Shown: positions 58,108-64,000 of the stretch, piece after piece
How the letters are laid out: every line of letters begins with the position of its first letter
Position numbering within the stretch: the first letter of the stretch is position 1
Assembly: GCF_000621845.1 (NCBI RefSeq)
Contig: NZ_KK211355.1
Span: forward strand, 207,343-271,342
Length of the DNA: 64,000 bases
Source: Ruminococcus flavefaciens MA2007
GTDB taxonomy: Bacteria; Bacillota; Clostridia; Oscillospirales; Ruminococcaceae
Direction of reading: 5' to 3'
The notes under the pieces: generated by a model
Told to the model about the DNA's origin: nothing
The model's input: only the letters and a program-made list of their open reading frames with translations
Databases searched by the model: none
Made by a program: the position numbers and the translations under genes

Positions 58108-58554
58108 TCACCTCAGTAATTGTTTTGCCATTCTATAGCGGCTGCCCTCGTCGGCAGTAACAGCGTAGCCCAGCCTTGTGTAAAGCCTGTAGGCTTTCTC
58201 GTTGGACTTTTCAACATGGAGCACAGCTGTCACCACAGACTTATCCCTGCCGTATCTTTCGGCAAACTCTATAAGCTTTGTGCCGATGCCCTTTCCGCGG
58301 GATTTTTCAGCTACAGACAGGTCGTCGAGATAGATGAAGCTGTCATGCAACTCGACCGAGATGTAGCCGATAACTCCCCCTTCAGCCTCGGACACGTATA
58401 TCACGCCGTCGCTCTCGGAAAAGAACTTGTTGAGATATCTGTCCTCGTAGCCTGCGGCGTCCTCACAGCTGTTTACACTTCTCAGCATTTCCATGAAAAG
58501 CTTCTCAATGGCGGGTATATCCCCGCGTACAGCTTTTCTGTAAACAATATCCAT
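58108..58554 (-). CDS. GNAT acetyltransferase
   Basis: A 148-residue GCN5-type acetyltransferase: IGYISVELHD then DDLSVAEKSRGKGIGTKLIEFAE (acetyl-CoA loop KSRGKGIG, about 89-96) and NEKAYRLYTRLGY near the end. It starts inside the cmk stop (TGATG) and ends 6 bp before plsC, so it is a full member of this operon. Substrate unknown. Confidence 0.9.
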   Translation of the reverse strand: MDIVYRKAVRGDIPAIEKLFMEMLRSVNSCEDAAGYEDRYLNKFFSESDGVIYVSEAEGGVIGYISVELHDSFIYLDDLSVAEKSRGKGIGTKLIEFAERYGRDKSVVTAVLHVEKSNEKAYRLYTRLGYAVTADEGSRYRMAKQLLR

Positions 58555-59216
58555 CAGCCTATCTTGTCCTTGATGACCTTAACGATAGCTGCCGCGGACT
58601 CCTCTAAATTCAGCTTTGTTGTGTCCACAAGCACAGCGTCCTCAGCCTGTTTCAGCGGAGCTGTCTCACGGTGCATATCCTGATAGTCGCGCTTGATGAT
58701 GTCGTCGAGTATCTCCTGATATGTGGGGCAGTTGGGCTTTTCGGCAAGCTCCTTGTAGCGGCGGTTAGCTCTTTCCTCGGCAGAAGCAGTGAGGAATATC
58801 TTCACATCAGCGTTGGGGAGAACTACCGTGCCGATATCGCGTCCGTCCATGAGAACGTTGTTCTCACGGGCTATTTTCTGCTGAGTCTCGAAGAGGTATG
58901 CTCTTACCGCAGGGATAGCCGATGTGCGTGAAGCCGCCATTGATATCTCGGGAGTTCTGATAAGGTCGGAAACGTCCCTGTCACCGAGGAAAACACGCTG
59001 TGCGCCGTCGATGAATCTGAGCTGAACGTCAGCCTTTGGCAGAGAAGCCTCGATATCCTCGTCCTTGATGTTGTTCTCGGTGATATAGAGGGCGATAGTG
59101 CGGTAGAGAGCGCCTGTATCCACATAGATGTAGCCAAGCTCCTTTGACACCATTTTTGCGATAGTGCTCTTGCCTGCGCCTGCAGGTCCGTCGATTGCGA
59201 TATTTACAGTTTTCAT
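58554..59216 (-). CDS. cmk: Cytidylate kinase
   Basis: A 220-residue CMP/dCMP kinase. P-loop GPAGAGKS is at 10-17, VDTGALYRTIA binds CMP, DGRDIGTVV and RRYKEL mark the substrate and lid regions. The start at 59216 has GGAG 8 nt upstream; a longer frame to 59348 would overlap the upstream gene. It heads the cmk-GNAT-plsC-ispH/rpsA operon. Confidence 0.96.
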   Translation of the reverse strand: MKTVNIAIDGPAGAGKSTIAKMVSKELGYIYVDTGALYRTIALYITENNIKDEDIEASLPKADVQLRFIDGAQRVFLGDRDVSDLIRTPEISMAASRTSAIPAVRAYLFETQQKIARENNVLMDGRDIGTVVLPNADVKIFLTASAEERANRRYKELAEKPNCPTYQEILDDIIKRDYQDMHRETAPLKQAEDAVLVDTTKLNLEESAAAIVKVIKDKIG

Positions 59217-59250
59217 GATGATAGCTCCTTTATATAATAAGTATACTCTG

Positions 59251-60297
59251 TTATTTTTTATTCTTTGCCATGTAAGCCTCAAAGCTTTCCGCAGCTCCTG
59301 CGGAAGTGGCGGTATAGGCGTAATAGGAGAGGATATATGACGCGTCAACGGCGTTTACTGAACCGTTTGCGTCAACGTCAGCCGCAAGAGCCTGTCTGTC
59401 GTCGGTAAAGGTGGTCTTTTTGCCGCTGGACATGGAAGCATACTCAGTCAGCGCTATGGAAGCGTCAACGGCGTTGACAGAAAAATCGTTATTTATGTCG
59501 CCTAACTTGTAGGGCGGATCGGCAATAACGGTAATTCCGCCTGTAGCGAGTCCGTTTGTGAAGATATGCTTTGTCAAAGCTTCACCCTTGCTGTCATAGG
59601 CAAAATTGGTGAACAGCGGCTTTATCTTGCCGTATTTGGAGTCACCTATCTTTACGTCGAATACATCGCCTGCCTTGCAGTCCTCGGGAAGGTCGAATGT
59701 GAGCTCCCACATAACGCCGTCAGCGCCGAGGTCGGAATCTCCGCTGGTGGTAAGCACCATGAAATCCTTGGTATCGCCGAAAGCCTGTCCTGTGGTGAGC
59801 TTTTCCACAGCCTTGCCTGCAACTGCTGTCTCAGCGGTCATGCGGCTGTCGTAGTAAACATAGATGAGAGTATCGCAGTACAGCCCGTTTGCGCCGTCAA
59901 CTATTATTGACACCTGCTGTTTCTTGTTCCTTGCTTCGGTCTGGCAGACCTCGGTATTTGTGATGTGAAAAACAGGCTGTCCCTGTACAGCAGGCTTGTA
60001 TGTAGTGGTAGTCGTTGTAGTCGTCGGTGCGGCTGTAGTGGTCCTGACTGTTGTCGTTGTCGTCTTGGCAGTAGTAGTTGCCTTTGCGGTAGTTGTGGTC
60101 ACAGCCGCCTTTGCAGTCGTAGTAGTGACTGCTTTTTTTGCCGTAGTAGTCACAGCAGGAGCGCTTACCCTGTTTGTATTATAAATAGTATCGCCGCTTA
60201 CAGCAGCTTTTTCTGCCATTGTACCCATGGGAGACGGCAAAGCGCCGACTGTCAAAGCTGCGGCAGCTGCCGCGGAAATAAGCCCTTTAAGCTTCAT
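59251..60297 (-). CDS. Secreted cohesin-like plus dockerin protein
   Basis: A 348-residue exported protein. Signal peptide (1 to about 27), Thr/Ala-rich linker (about 50-105), a beta-sandwich (about 110-265) with cohesin-like features (IYVYYDSRM, EKLTTGQAF, VMWELTFDL...GDVFDVKIG), then a dockerin (about 275-335) with two Asn/Asp-rich loops (GDINNDFSVNAVDAS, ADVDANGSVNAVDAS). The cohesin-dockerin order recalls the adaptor scaffoldins of R. flavefaciens. The cohesin call is from pattern only. TTG/GGAGG analysis sets the start at 60297. It sits between ftsK and cmk. Confidence 0.72.
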   Translation of the reverse strand: MKLKGLISAAAAAALTVGALPSPMGTMAEKAAVSGDTIYNTNRVSAPAVTTTAKKAVTTTTAKAAVTTTTAKATTTAKTTTTTVRTTTAAPTTTTTTTTYKPAVQGQPVFHITNTEVCQTEARNKKQQVSIIVDGANGLYCDTLIYVYYDSRMTAETAVAGKAVEKLTTGQAFGDTKDFMVLTTSGDSDLGADGVMWELTFDLPEDCKAGDVFDVKIGDSKYGKIKPLFTNFAYDSKGEALTKHIFTNGLATGGITVIADPPYKLGDINNDFSVNAVDASIALTEYASMSSGKKTTFTDDRQALAADVDANGSVNAVDASYILSYYAYTATSAGAAESFEAYMAKNKK

Positions 60298-60338
60298 AAA
60301 AACCTCCAAAAATTACGTTATATCCCTGTGCAGCTGGA

Positions 60339-62951
60339 TTATTCGTCCATTCTGCGAAGTCTCCACTCGTCGTACTGCATTTTCGACATGAGCACCTTTC
60401 GGGGCTTAGCGCCCTCGCTGGCGCCGATGACTCCGCGCTCTTCAAGCTCGTCCATGATACGTGCTGCTCTTGCATAGCCCAGCTTCAGCTTTCTCTGGAG
60501 CATTGATGTAGACAGCTGTCCTGCGTCTACGGCTACTTTTATAGCAGCCTCCACGATATCCTCGTCGCTGCCGCCGCCTGTAGGAGCACCGCTGTCAGAG
60601 CCGCCTGAGCCGCCCTGAGCCTGAGGAGAATAGCCCTCAACAGTTTCAACGACCTCGGGATCGTATTTTACTTCCGTCTGTGACTTGATGAAGCGGACGG
60701 TCTCAGCAATATCGTCGTTAGGCGAGAAGCAGCCCTGTACACGGACGGGCTTTCCTGCGCCTATAGGCATATAGAGCATATCGCCGTTTCCGAGGAGCTT
60801 GTCAGCTCCGCCCATATCAATGATAGTACGTGAGTCGGTAACGGATTTTACCGAAAGAGCGATACGGCTTGGAATATTAGCCTTGATAAGACCTGTGATA
60901 ACATCGGTAGTAGGACGCTGAGTTGCTACTACAAGGTGCATACCTGCGGCACGTCCCATTTGTGCAAGTCGGCAGATGAAGTCCTCGACGTCCTTGCCTG
61001 CGACCAGCATCATATCAGCCAGCTCGTCGATGAATACAACTATCTGGGGCATTTTCACAAGGTCGCCGTCCACCTCTGCAAGCTCGTTGTAGGACTTTAA
61101 GTCGTTGGCGCCTGCCTCTGCGAAGATATTATAGCGGCGCATCATTTCGTTTACCGCCCAGCAGAGAGCGCCTGCGGCACGTTTACAGTCCGTAACGATA
61201 GGAATGAGCAGATGTGGGATATTCTCGAATATCTTGAATTCAACTATCTTAGGATCTATGAGTATGAGCTTTACCTCGTCGGGAGTTGCGTTGTAGAGGA
61301 TACTCATTATAATAGAACGGGTGCAGACGGATTTACCCGAACCCGTAGTACCTGCGATGATAACGTGGGGCATTTTTGCAATGTCGCCGACAATGGCGTT
61401 GCCTGTGATGTCCTTGCCCACAGCAAAGGCAAGCTTGCTCTTTGAGTCTCTGAACTCCGAGGATGTCAGTATCTCGCGGAGAGTTACCATGTCCTTTGTG
61501 GAGTTAGGTATCTCGATGCCTATAGCCGCCTTTCCGGGGATAGGAGCTTCTATACGGACGCCCTGAGCCGCAAGGCTGAGAGCGATATCGTCCTCAAGTC
61601 CCTTTATCTTAGAGACCTTGATACCTGGAGCAGGCTGTATCTCGTAACGGGTGATAGAGGGACCGCGGATAAGGTCCTTTATCCTTACAGCCACGCCGAA
61701 GCTTTTCAGTGTGTTTACGATGACCTCTGCCTTTTCGCGCATTTCAACCATAGCCTCGGTGCGGTTTGAGCGTATCTCGGGACGGGTGAGTATGTCGATA
61801 GGGGGGAGTATGTACACGGGCTTTTCTTCCTCGGGCTCTTCCTCCTCGATGATCTCTTCGTCAGCGTTAACGGGCTTCTTGTCAGCCGCCTTGCTGATAA
61901 GCTGTTCGAGTCCCTCGTCGGTGACTGCTGTCTCCTCGTTTTCTTCGGGAATTTCCTCGGGCACTGCCTCAGGAGCCTTTACCTTTTTCAGCGGCGGAAG
62001 CTTTTCCGCAGGTGAAGGCGCGGGAGACTGATCGATATCGACATCTATGGAGCTTCCGTCGTCCTCGGGCACAGCGCTGTCGTGAACGATAAGGTGGTCT
62101 GTGGGGAGCGGTATATCCAAGTCAAAGAAGCCGTCGGGGAGAGCCTCCACAGCTTTTTTGTTCTGCGCCTTTTTCTCAGAGGGCTTCTGTGAGGACTTAC
62201 GGGAATTAGCGATGTTTATAGCTTCGAGGTCGGCGTCGAAGTCGCGCTTCTCGCGGTCGTCGTCGTTGTCGTCGTCCTCAAATGCGTCTACGAAGTCTCC
62301 GCCGATGAACATATTCTGTATGCCGTTGACGCACTTGCCGATGAATACGAATGGAGTTGCAAGGAGCTTGAGAAAGTCCACAAGTCCGCGTCCCGAAAGG
62401 AGCATACCGAACACGAAGAACAGTACCAGTGATATGAGCCTTGCGCCAAGCTTGCCGAAGAATTTCAGCAGAGGTCCTGCGAAAAGGAGACTTGCCACGC
62501 CGCCGCTTTTCAGCTTAGCGCCCTCCTCGTAGAGTATCTTGAAGTGACCGCCCCATGTACCGCCGGGGATACGTCCCACCACGAATATCTGGAATGCGGC
62601 GCTTGCAAGGAATATCATGGCGATACACCAGACGTTCCTGCCGCTGAGGTCCTTTTTGGTCTGCTCGGTGCCAAGTTTAACCGCTGTGTATATGAGTATA
62701 ACGGGTATGAGGAACGCCGCTATGCCGAAAACTCCAAGCAGAAGATTATGCAGTGCCAGCCAGCCTTTTGTGCCCTTGACAAGCACCATGAGAGCGGTGA
62801 GGACTCCCAGTGCGAAAAGGAGTATCGACCACAGCTGGTTGCTTTCATTCTGCGGAGCCGTCGTCTTTGTATTTGCCTTGACGGGCTCTCTTTTGGGAGC
62901 TTCTGACTTTTTCTTTGGTGCTCCCTTTGTAGTTTTCTTTGCTTCTGCCAT
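60339..62951 (-). CDS. ftsK: DNA translocase FtsK/SpoIIIE
   Basis: An 870-residue septal DNA pump that clears chromosome from the division or sporulation septum. Four or five membrane helices lie within 41-210; an acidic/proline linker spans about 222-380. The RecA-like motor (about 400-790) has Walker A GTTGSGKSV near 535 and FIDELADMM. The C-terminal winged-helix gamma domain (about 815-870; STSMLQRKLKLGYARAARIMDELE) reads chromosome polarity signals. Position after tepA matches the Bacillus tepA-spoIIIE neighbourhood. Confidence 0.96.
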   Translation of the reverse strand: MAEAKKTTKGAPKKKSEAPKREPVKANTKTTAPQNESNQLWSILLFALGVLTALMVLVKGTKGWLALHNLLLGVFGIAAFLIPVILIYTAVKLGTEQTKKDLSGRNVWCIAMIFLASAAFQIFVVGRIPGGTWGGHFKILYEEGAKLKSGGVASLLFAGPLLKFFGKLGARLISLVLFFVFGMLLSGRGLVDFLKLLATPFVFIGKCVNGIQNMFIGGDFVDAFEDDDNDDDREKRDFDADLEAINIANSRKSSQKPSEKKAQNKKAVEALPDGFFDLDIPLPTDHLIVHDSAVPEDDGSSIDVDIDQSPAPSPAEKLPPLKKVKAPEAVPEEIPEENEETAVTDEGLEQLISKAADKKPVNADEEIIEEEEPEEEKPVYILPPIDILTRPEIRSNRTEAMVEMREKAEVIVNTLKSFGVAVRIKDLIRGPSITRYEIQPAPGIKVSKIKGLEDDIALSLAAQGVRIEAPIPGKAAIGIEIPNSTKDMVTLREILTSSEFRDSKSKLAFAVGKDITGNAIVGDIAKMPHVIIAGTTGSGKSVCTRSIIMSILYNATPDEVKLILIDPKIVEFKIFENIPHLLIPIVTDCKRAAGALCWAVNEMMRRYNIFAEAGANDLKSYNELAEVDGDLVKMPQIVVFIDELADMMLVAGKDVEDFICRLAQMGRAAGMHLVVATQRPTTDVITGLIKANIPSRIALSVKSVTDSRTIIDMGGADKLLGNGDMLYMPIGAGKPVRVQGCFSPNDDIAETVRFIKSQTEVKYDPEVVETVEGYSPQAQGGSGGSDSGAPTGGGSDEDIVEAAIKVAVDAGQLSTSMLQRKLKLGYARAARIMDELEERGVIGASEGAKPRKVLMSKMQYDEWRLRRMDE

Positions 62952-62985
62952 ATTTGCCTCCGTTGTTCTTTCACATTATGTATCC

Positions 62986-63034
62986 GTGCCGATATTGTAG
63001 CATAAAATATGCGCAAAAAAGCGCGTATCGGCAC
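62986..63034. promoter_or_regulatory. Nested palindromes between tepA and ftsK
   Basis: Outer arms GTGCCGATA (62986-62994) and TATCGGCAC (63026-63034) are perfect inverted copies. Inside are GCATA-AAA-TATGC and GCGC-AAAAAA-GCGC. On the minus strand the segment may end tepA transcripts and contains TACAAT as a possible ftsK -10 box. Confidence 0.5.
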
Positions 63035-63041
63035 AGCGCGG

Positions 63042-63752
63042 TCAATCCGCGTATCTTTTTTCTGTAGTTTCTATCATTTCGTAAAGACAGTCCATTGCGT
63101 CGCCGAGACTTCCGAGACTGTCGATAAGTCCCAGTTCTACGGCTTTTTCGCCCTCAACAACGCTTCCCACATCGAGAACGAGCTCCTCGGTGTTCATCAG
63201 CAGAGTTCGGAAGTTCTCCTCGGTGATACTGCTGTTCTTCGTGACGAAGCGCACTATCCTGTCCTGCATCTTGTCGAAATAGGAGAGAGTCTGGGGCACT
63301 CCGAGAACGGTGCCGTTCATGCGGACGGGGTGGATAGTCATTGAAGCCGTAGGAACGATGAATGAGCGCTTTGCACTGACAGCGAGGGGGACTCCGATAG
63401 AGTGTCCGCCGCCCACGACCAGCGATACGGTGGGAGTTTTCATGCCTGCGATAAGCTCCGCAATGGCAAGTCCTGCCTCCACGTCGCCGCCTACGGTGTT
63501 GAGGATAATGAGCAGTCCCTCAACGCTCCTGTCCTGCTCGATAGCCACAAGAGCAGGGATAATATGCTCGTATTTGGTGGTCTTGTTCTGCTCTGCCAGA
63601 ACGTAGTGTCCCTCTATCTGTCCGACTACGGACAGGCAGTGGATAAGGTGCCTGGAGTTCCTTGATACAGTCTGACCGTTTTCACGGGCGAGCTGAGCTT
63701 CTTCAAGCGCCTCCTCGGCAGGAGAATCGACCTTTTTGTTTTCGTCTGTCAT
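63042..63752 (-). CDS. tepA: ClpP-class serine protease TepA-like
   Basis: A 236-residue ClpP/crotonase-fold protease. [10 protein letters not shown] (85-94) forms the oxyanion strand, Ser118 in GGGHSIG is the nucleophile and His141 in TIHPVR the base. It lacks a signal peptide, as in Bacillus TepA (YmfB), linked to protein export and small-spore-protein turnover. The start at 63752 has GGAGG 7-8 nt upstream. It lies just upstream of ftsK, as in Bacillus. Confidence 0.88.
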   Translation of the reverse strand: MTDENKKVDSPAEEALEEAQLARENGQTVSRNSRHLIHCLSVVGQIEGHYVLAEQNKTTKYEHIIPALVAIEQDRSVEGLLIILNTVGGDVEAGLAIAELIAGMKTPTVSLVVGGGHSIGVPLAVSAKRSFIVPTASMTIHPVRMNGTVLGVPQTLSYFDKMQDRIVRFVTKNSSITEENFRTLLMNTEELVLDVGSVVEGEKAVELGLIDSLGSLGDAMDCLYEMIETTEKRYAD

Positions 63753-63838
63753 GTATACACCTCCGAAGCTATTTTGCGCAGGCTTCGTGAGCGTATACAT
63801 TATTTATTATATACTTTTGTATTTTAAAAGTCAAGCGA

Positions 63839-63908
63839 ATTAAGAGCTAAGAACTAAGAGCTGAGAACTAAGAGCTGAAAATTGAGAGTTAAGAATGCAG
63901 GGGGCGCT
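63839..63908. repeat. Heptamer array with truncated rim element
   Basis: Seven or eight 7-bp steps: GAGCTAA, GAACTAA, GAGCTGA, GAACTAA, GAGCTGA, AAATTGA, GAGTTAA, then GAATGCA and GGGGGCG. The palindrome's second half is missing. Confidence 0.75.
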
Positions 63909-63932
63909 GGCACAGCTCTTTCCGAAAATAAT

Positions 63933-64000
63933 GCAGCCGTATACATTTTGCGGCGTAAGCGATATTCGGCTAACGATCCTGATGAATGTGAGCGAGTTTA
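63933..64000 (-). repeat. Dispersed repeat, second copy
   Basis: Its reverse complement begins TAAACTCGCTCAC and parallels 26448-26518 through ATCGCTTAC and the GTATA segment. It runs off the window end. Confidence 0.5.

Noticed and set aside
59996..60184. Second poly-Val frame
   Set aside because: Antisense of the Thr-rich linker in the cohesin-like protein.
1..64000. tRNA, rRNA, tmRNA, RNase P RNA, prophage or integrase genes
   Set aside because: None of their conserved motifs was seen on either strand by reading.

Overview
This window reads as chromosomal DNA of a fibre-degrading gut or rumen Firmicute, most likely Ruminococcus (Oscillospiraceae). The evidence is two large secreted plant-wall hydrolases with C-terminal dockerins and Thr-rich linkers (a GH26 mannanase and a CE8 pectinesterase/PL1 pectate lyase fusion), a small secreted cohesin-like plus dockerin protein, an ispH-rpsA fusion, and Firmicute gene orders (phoH-ybeY-era-yqzL-recO; tepA-ftsK; cmk-plsC-ispH). 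Species cannot be fixed from sequence alone. No rRNA, tRNA, CRISPR array, prophage or transposase gene was seen.

Layout. 0.1-5.7 kb: SDR oxidoreductase, folC, and a BceAB-like ABC transporter operon. 6-10 kb: SulP anion transporter, a free-standing small RNA locus with its own promoter and terminator, and a YbiT/YkpA-type ABC-F protein. 10-13.4 kb (minus): lipoprotein, yjbQ-sirtuin pair, nth with a membrane protein. 13.7-16 kb: GH26 mannanase. 16.5-18.5 kb (minus): ion transporter and cytidylate-kinase-like protein. 19-21 kb: Na/Ca exchanger and two zinc-ribbon membrane proteins. 21-23.9 kb (minus): ECF-type sigma factor followed by a membrane-anchored beta-propeller protein. 24.2-26.4 kb: a sugar-binding-protein-like/degenerate GGDEF/AraC fusion regulator. 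26.6-30 kb (minus): SUKH protein, then the GH25-manA-ROK kinase operon. 30-31.7 kb: a membrane protein and a phospholipase-C-like protein. 32-33 kb: gap. 33-38 kb: phoH-ybeY-era-yqzL-recO housekeeping cluster. 38-40 kb: sensor with an active GGDEF domain.

40.1-51.5 kb is the most distinctive region: a polyamine locus led by about 310 nt of structured leader RNA ending in an intrinsic terminator. It encodes arginine decarboxylase and agmatinase (making putrescine) and both routes onward to spermidine: SpeD/SpeE and carboxyspermidine dehydrogenase/decarboxylase. Three DUF3592 membrane proteins, an acetyltransferase, VanZ, a cyclophilin lipoprotein and a phosphatase are interleaved. 51.8-55.3 kb: pectin-degrading dockerin enzyme. 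55.5-63.8 kb (minus): tepA, ftsK, cohesin/dockerin protein, cmk, GNAT, plsC, ispH-rpsA.

The intergenic space is crowded with small repeats that appear undescribed in form: (a) arrays of degenerate 7-bp units, a different heptamer at each locus; (b) short palindromes with a fixed TAGGGGC...GCCCCTA rim and a variable but self-complementary centre; (c) 210-300 bp composite hairpin elements in both orientations; (d) a 303-bp element with 22-bp perfect terminal inverted repeats. The comparisons between copies come from reading this window only.
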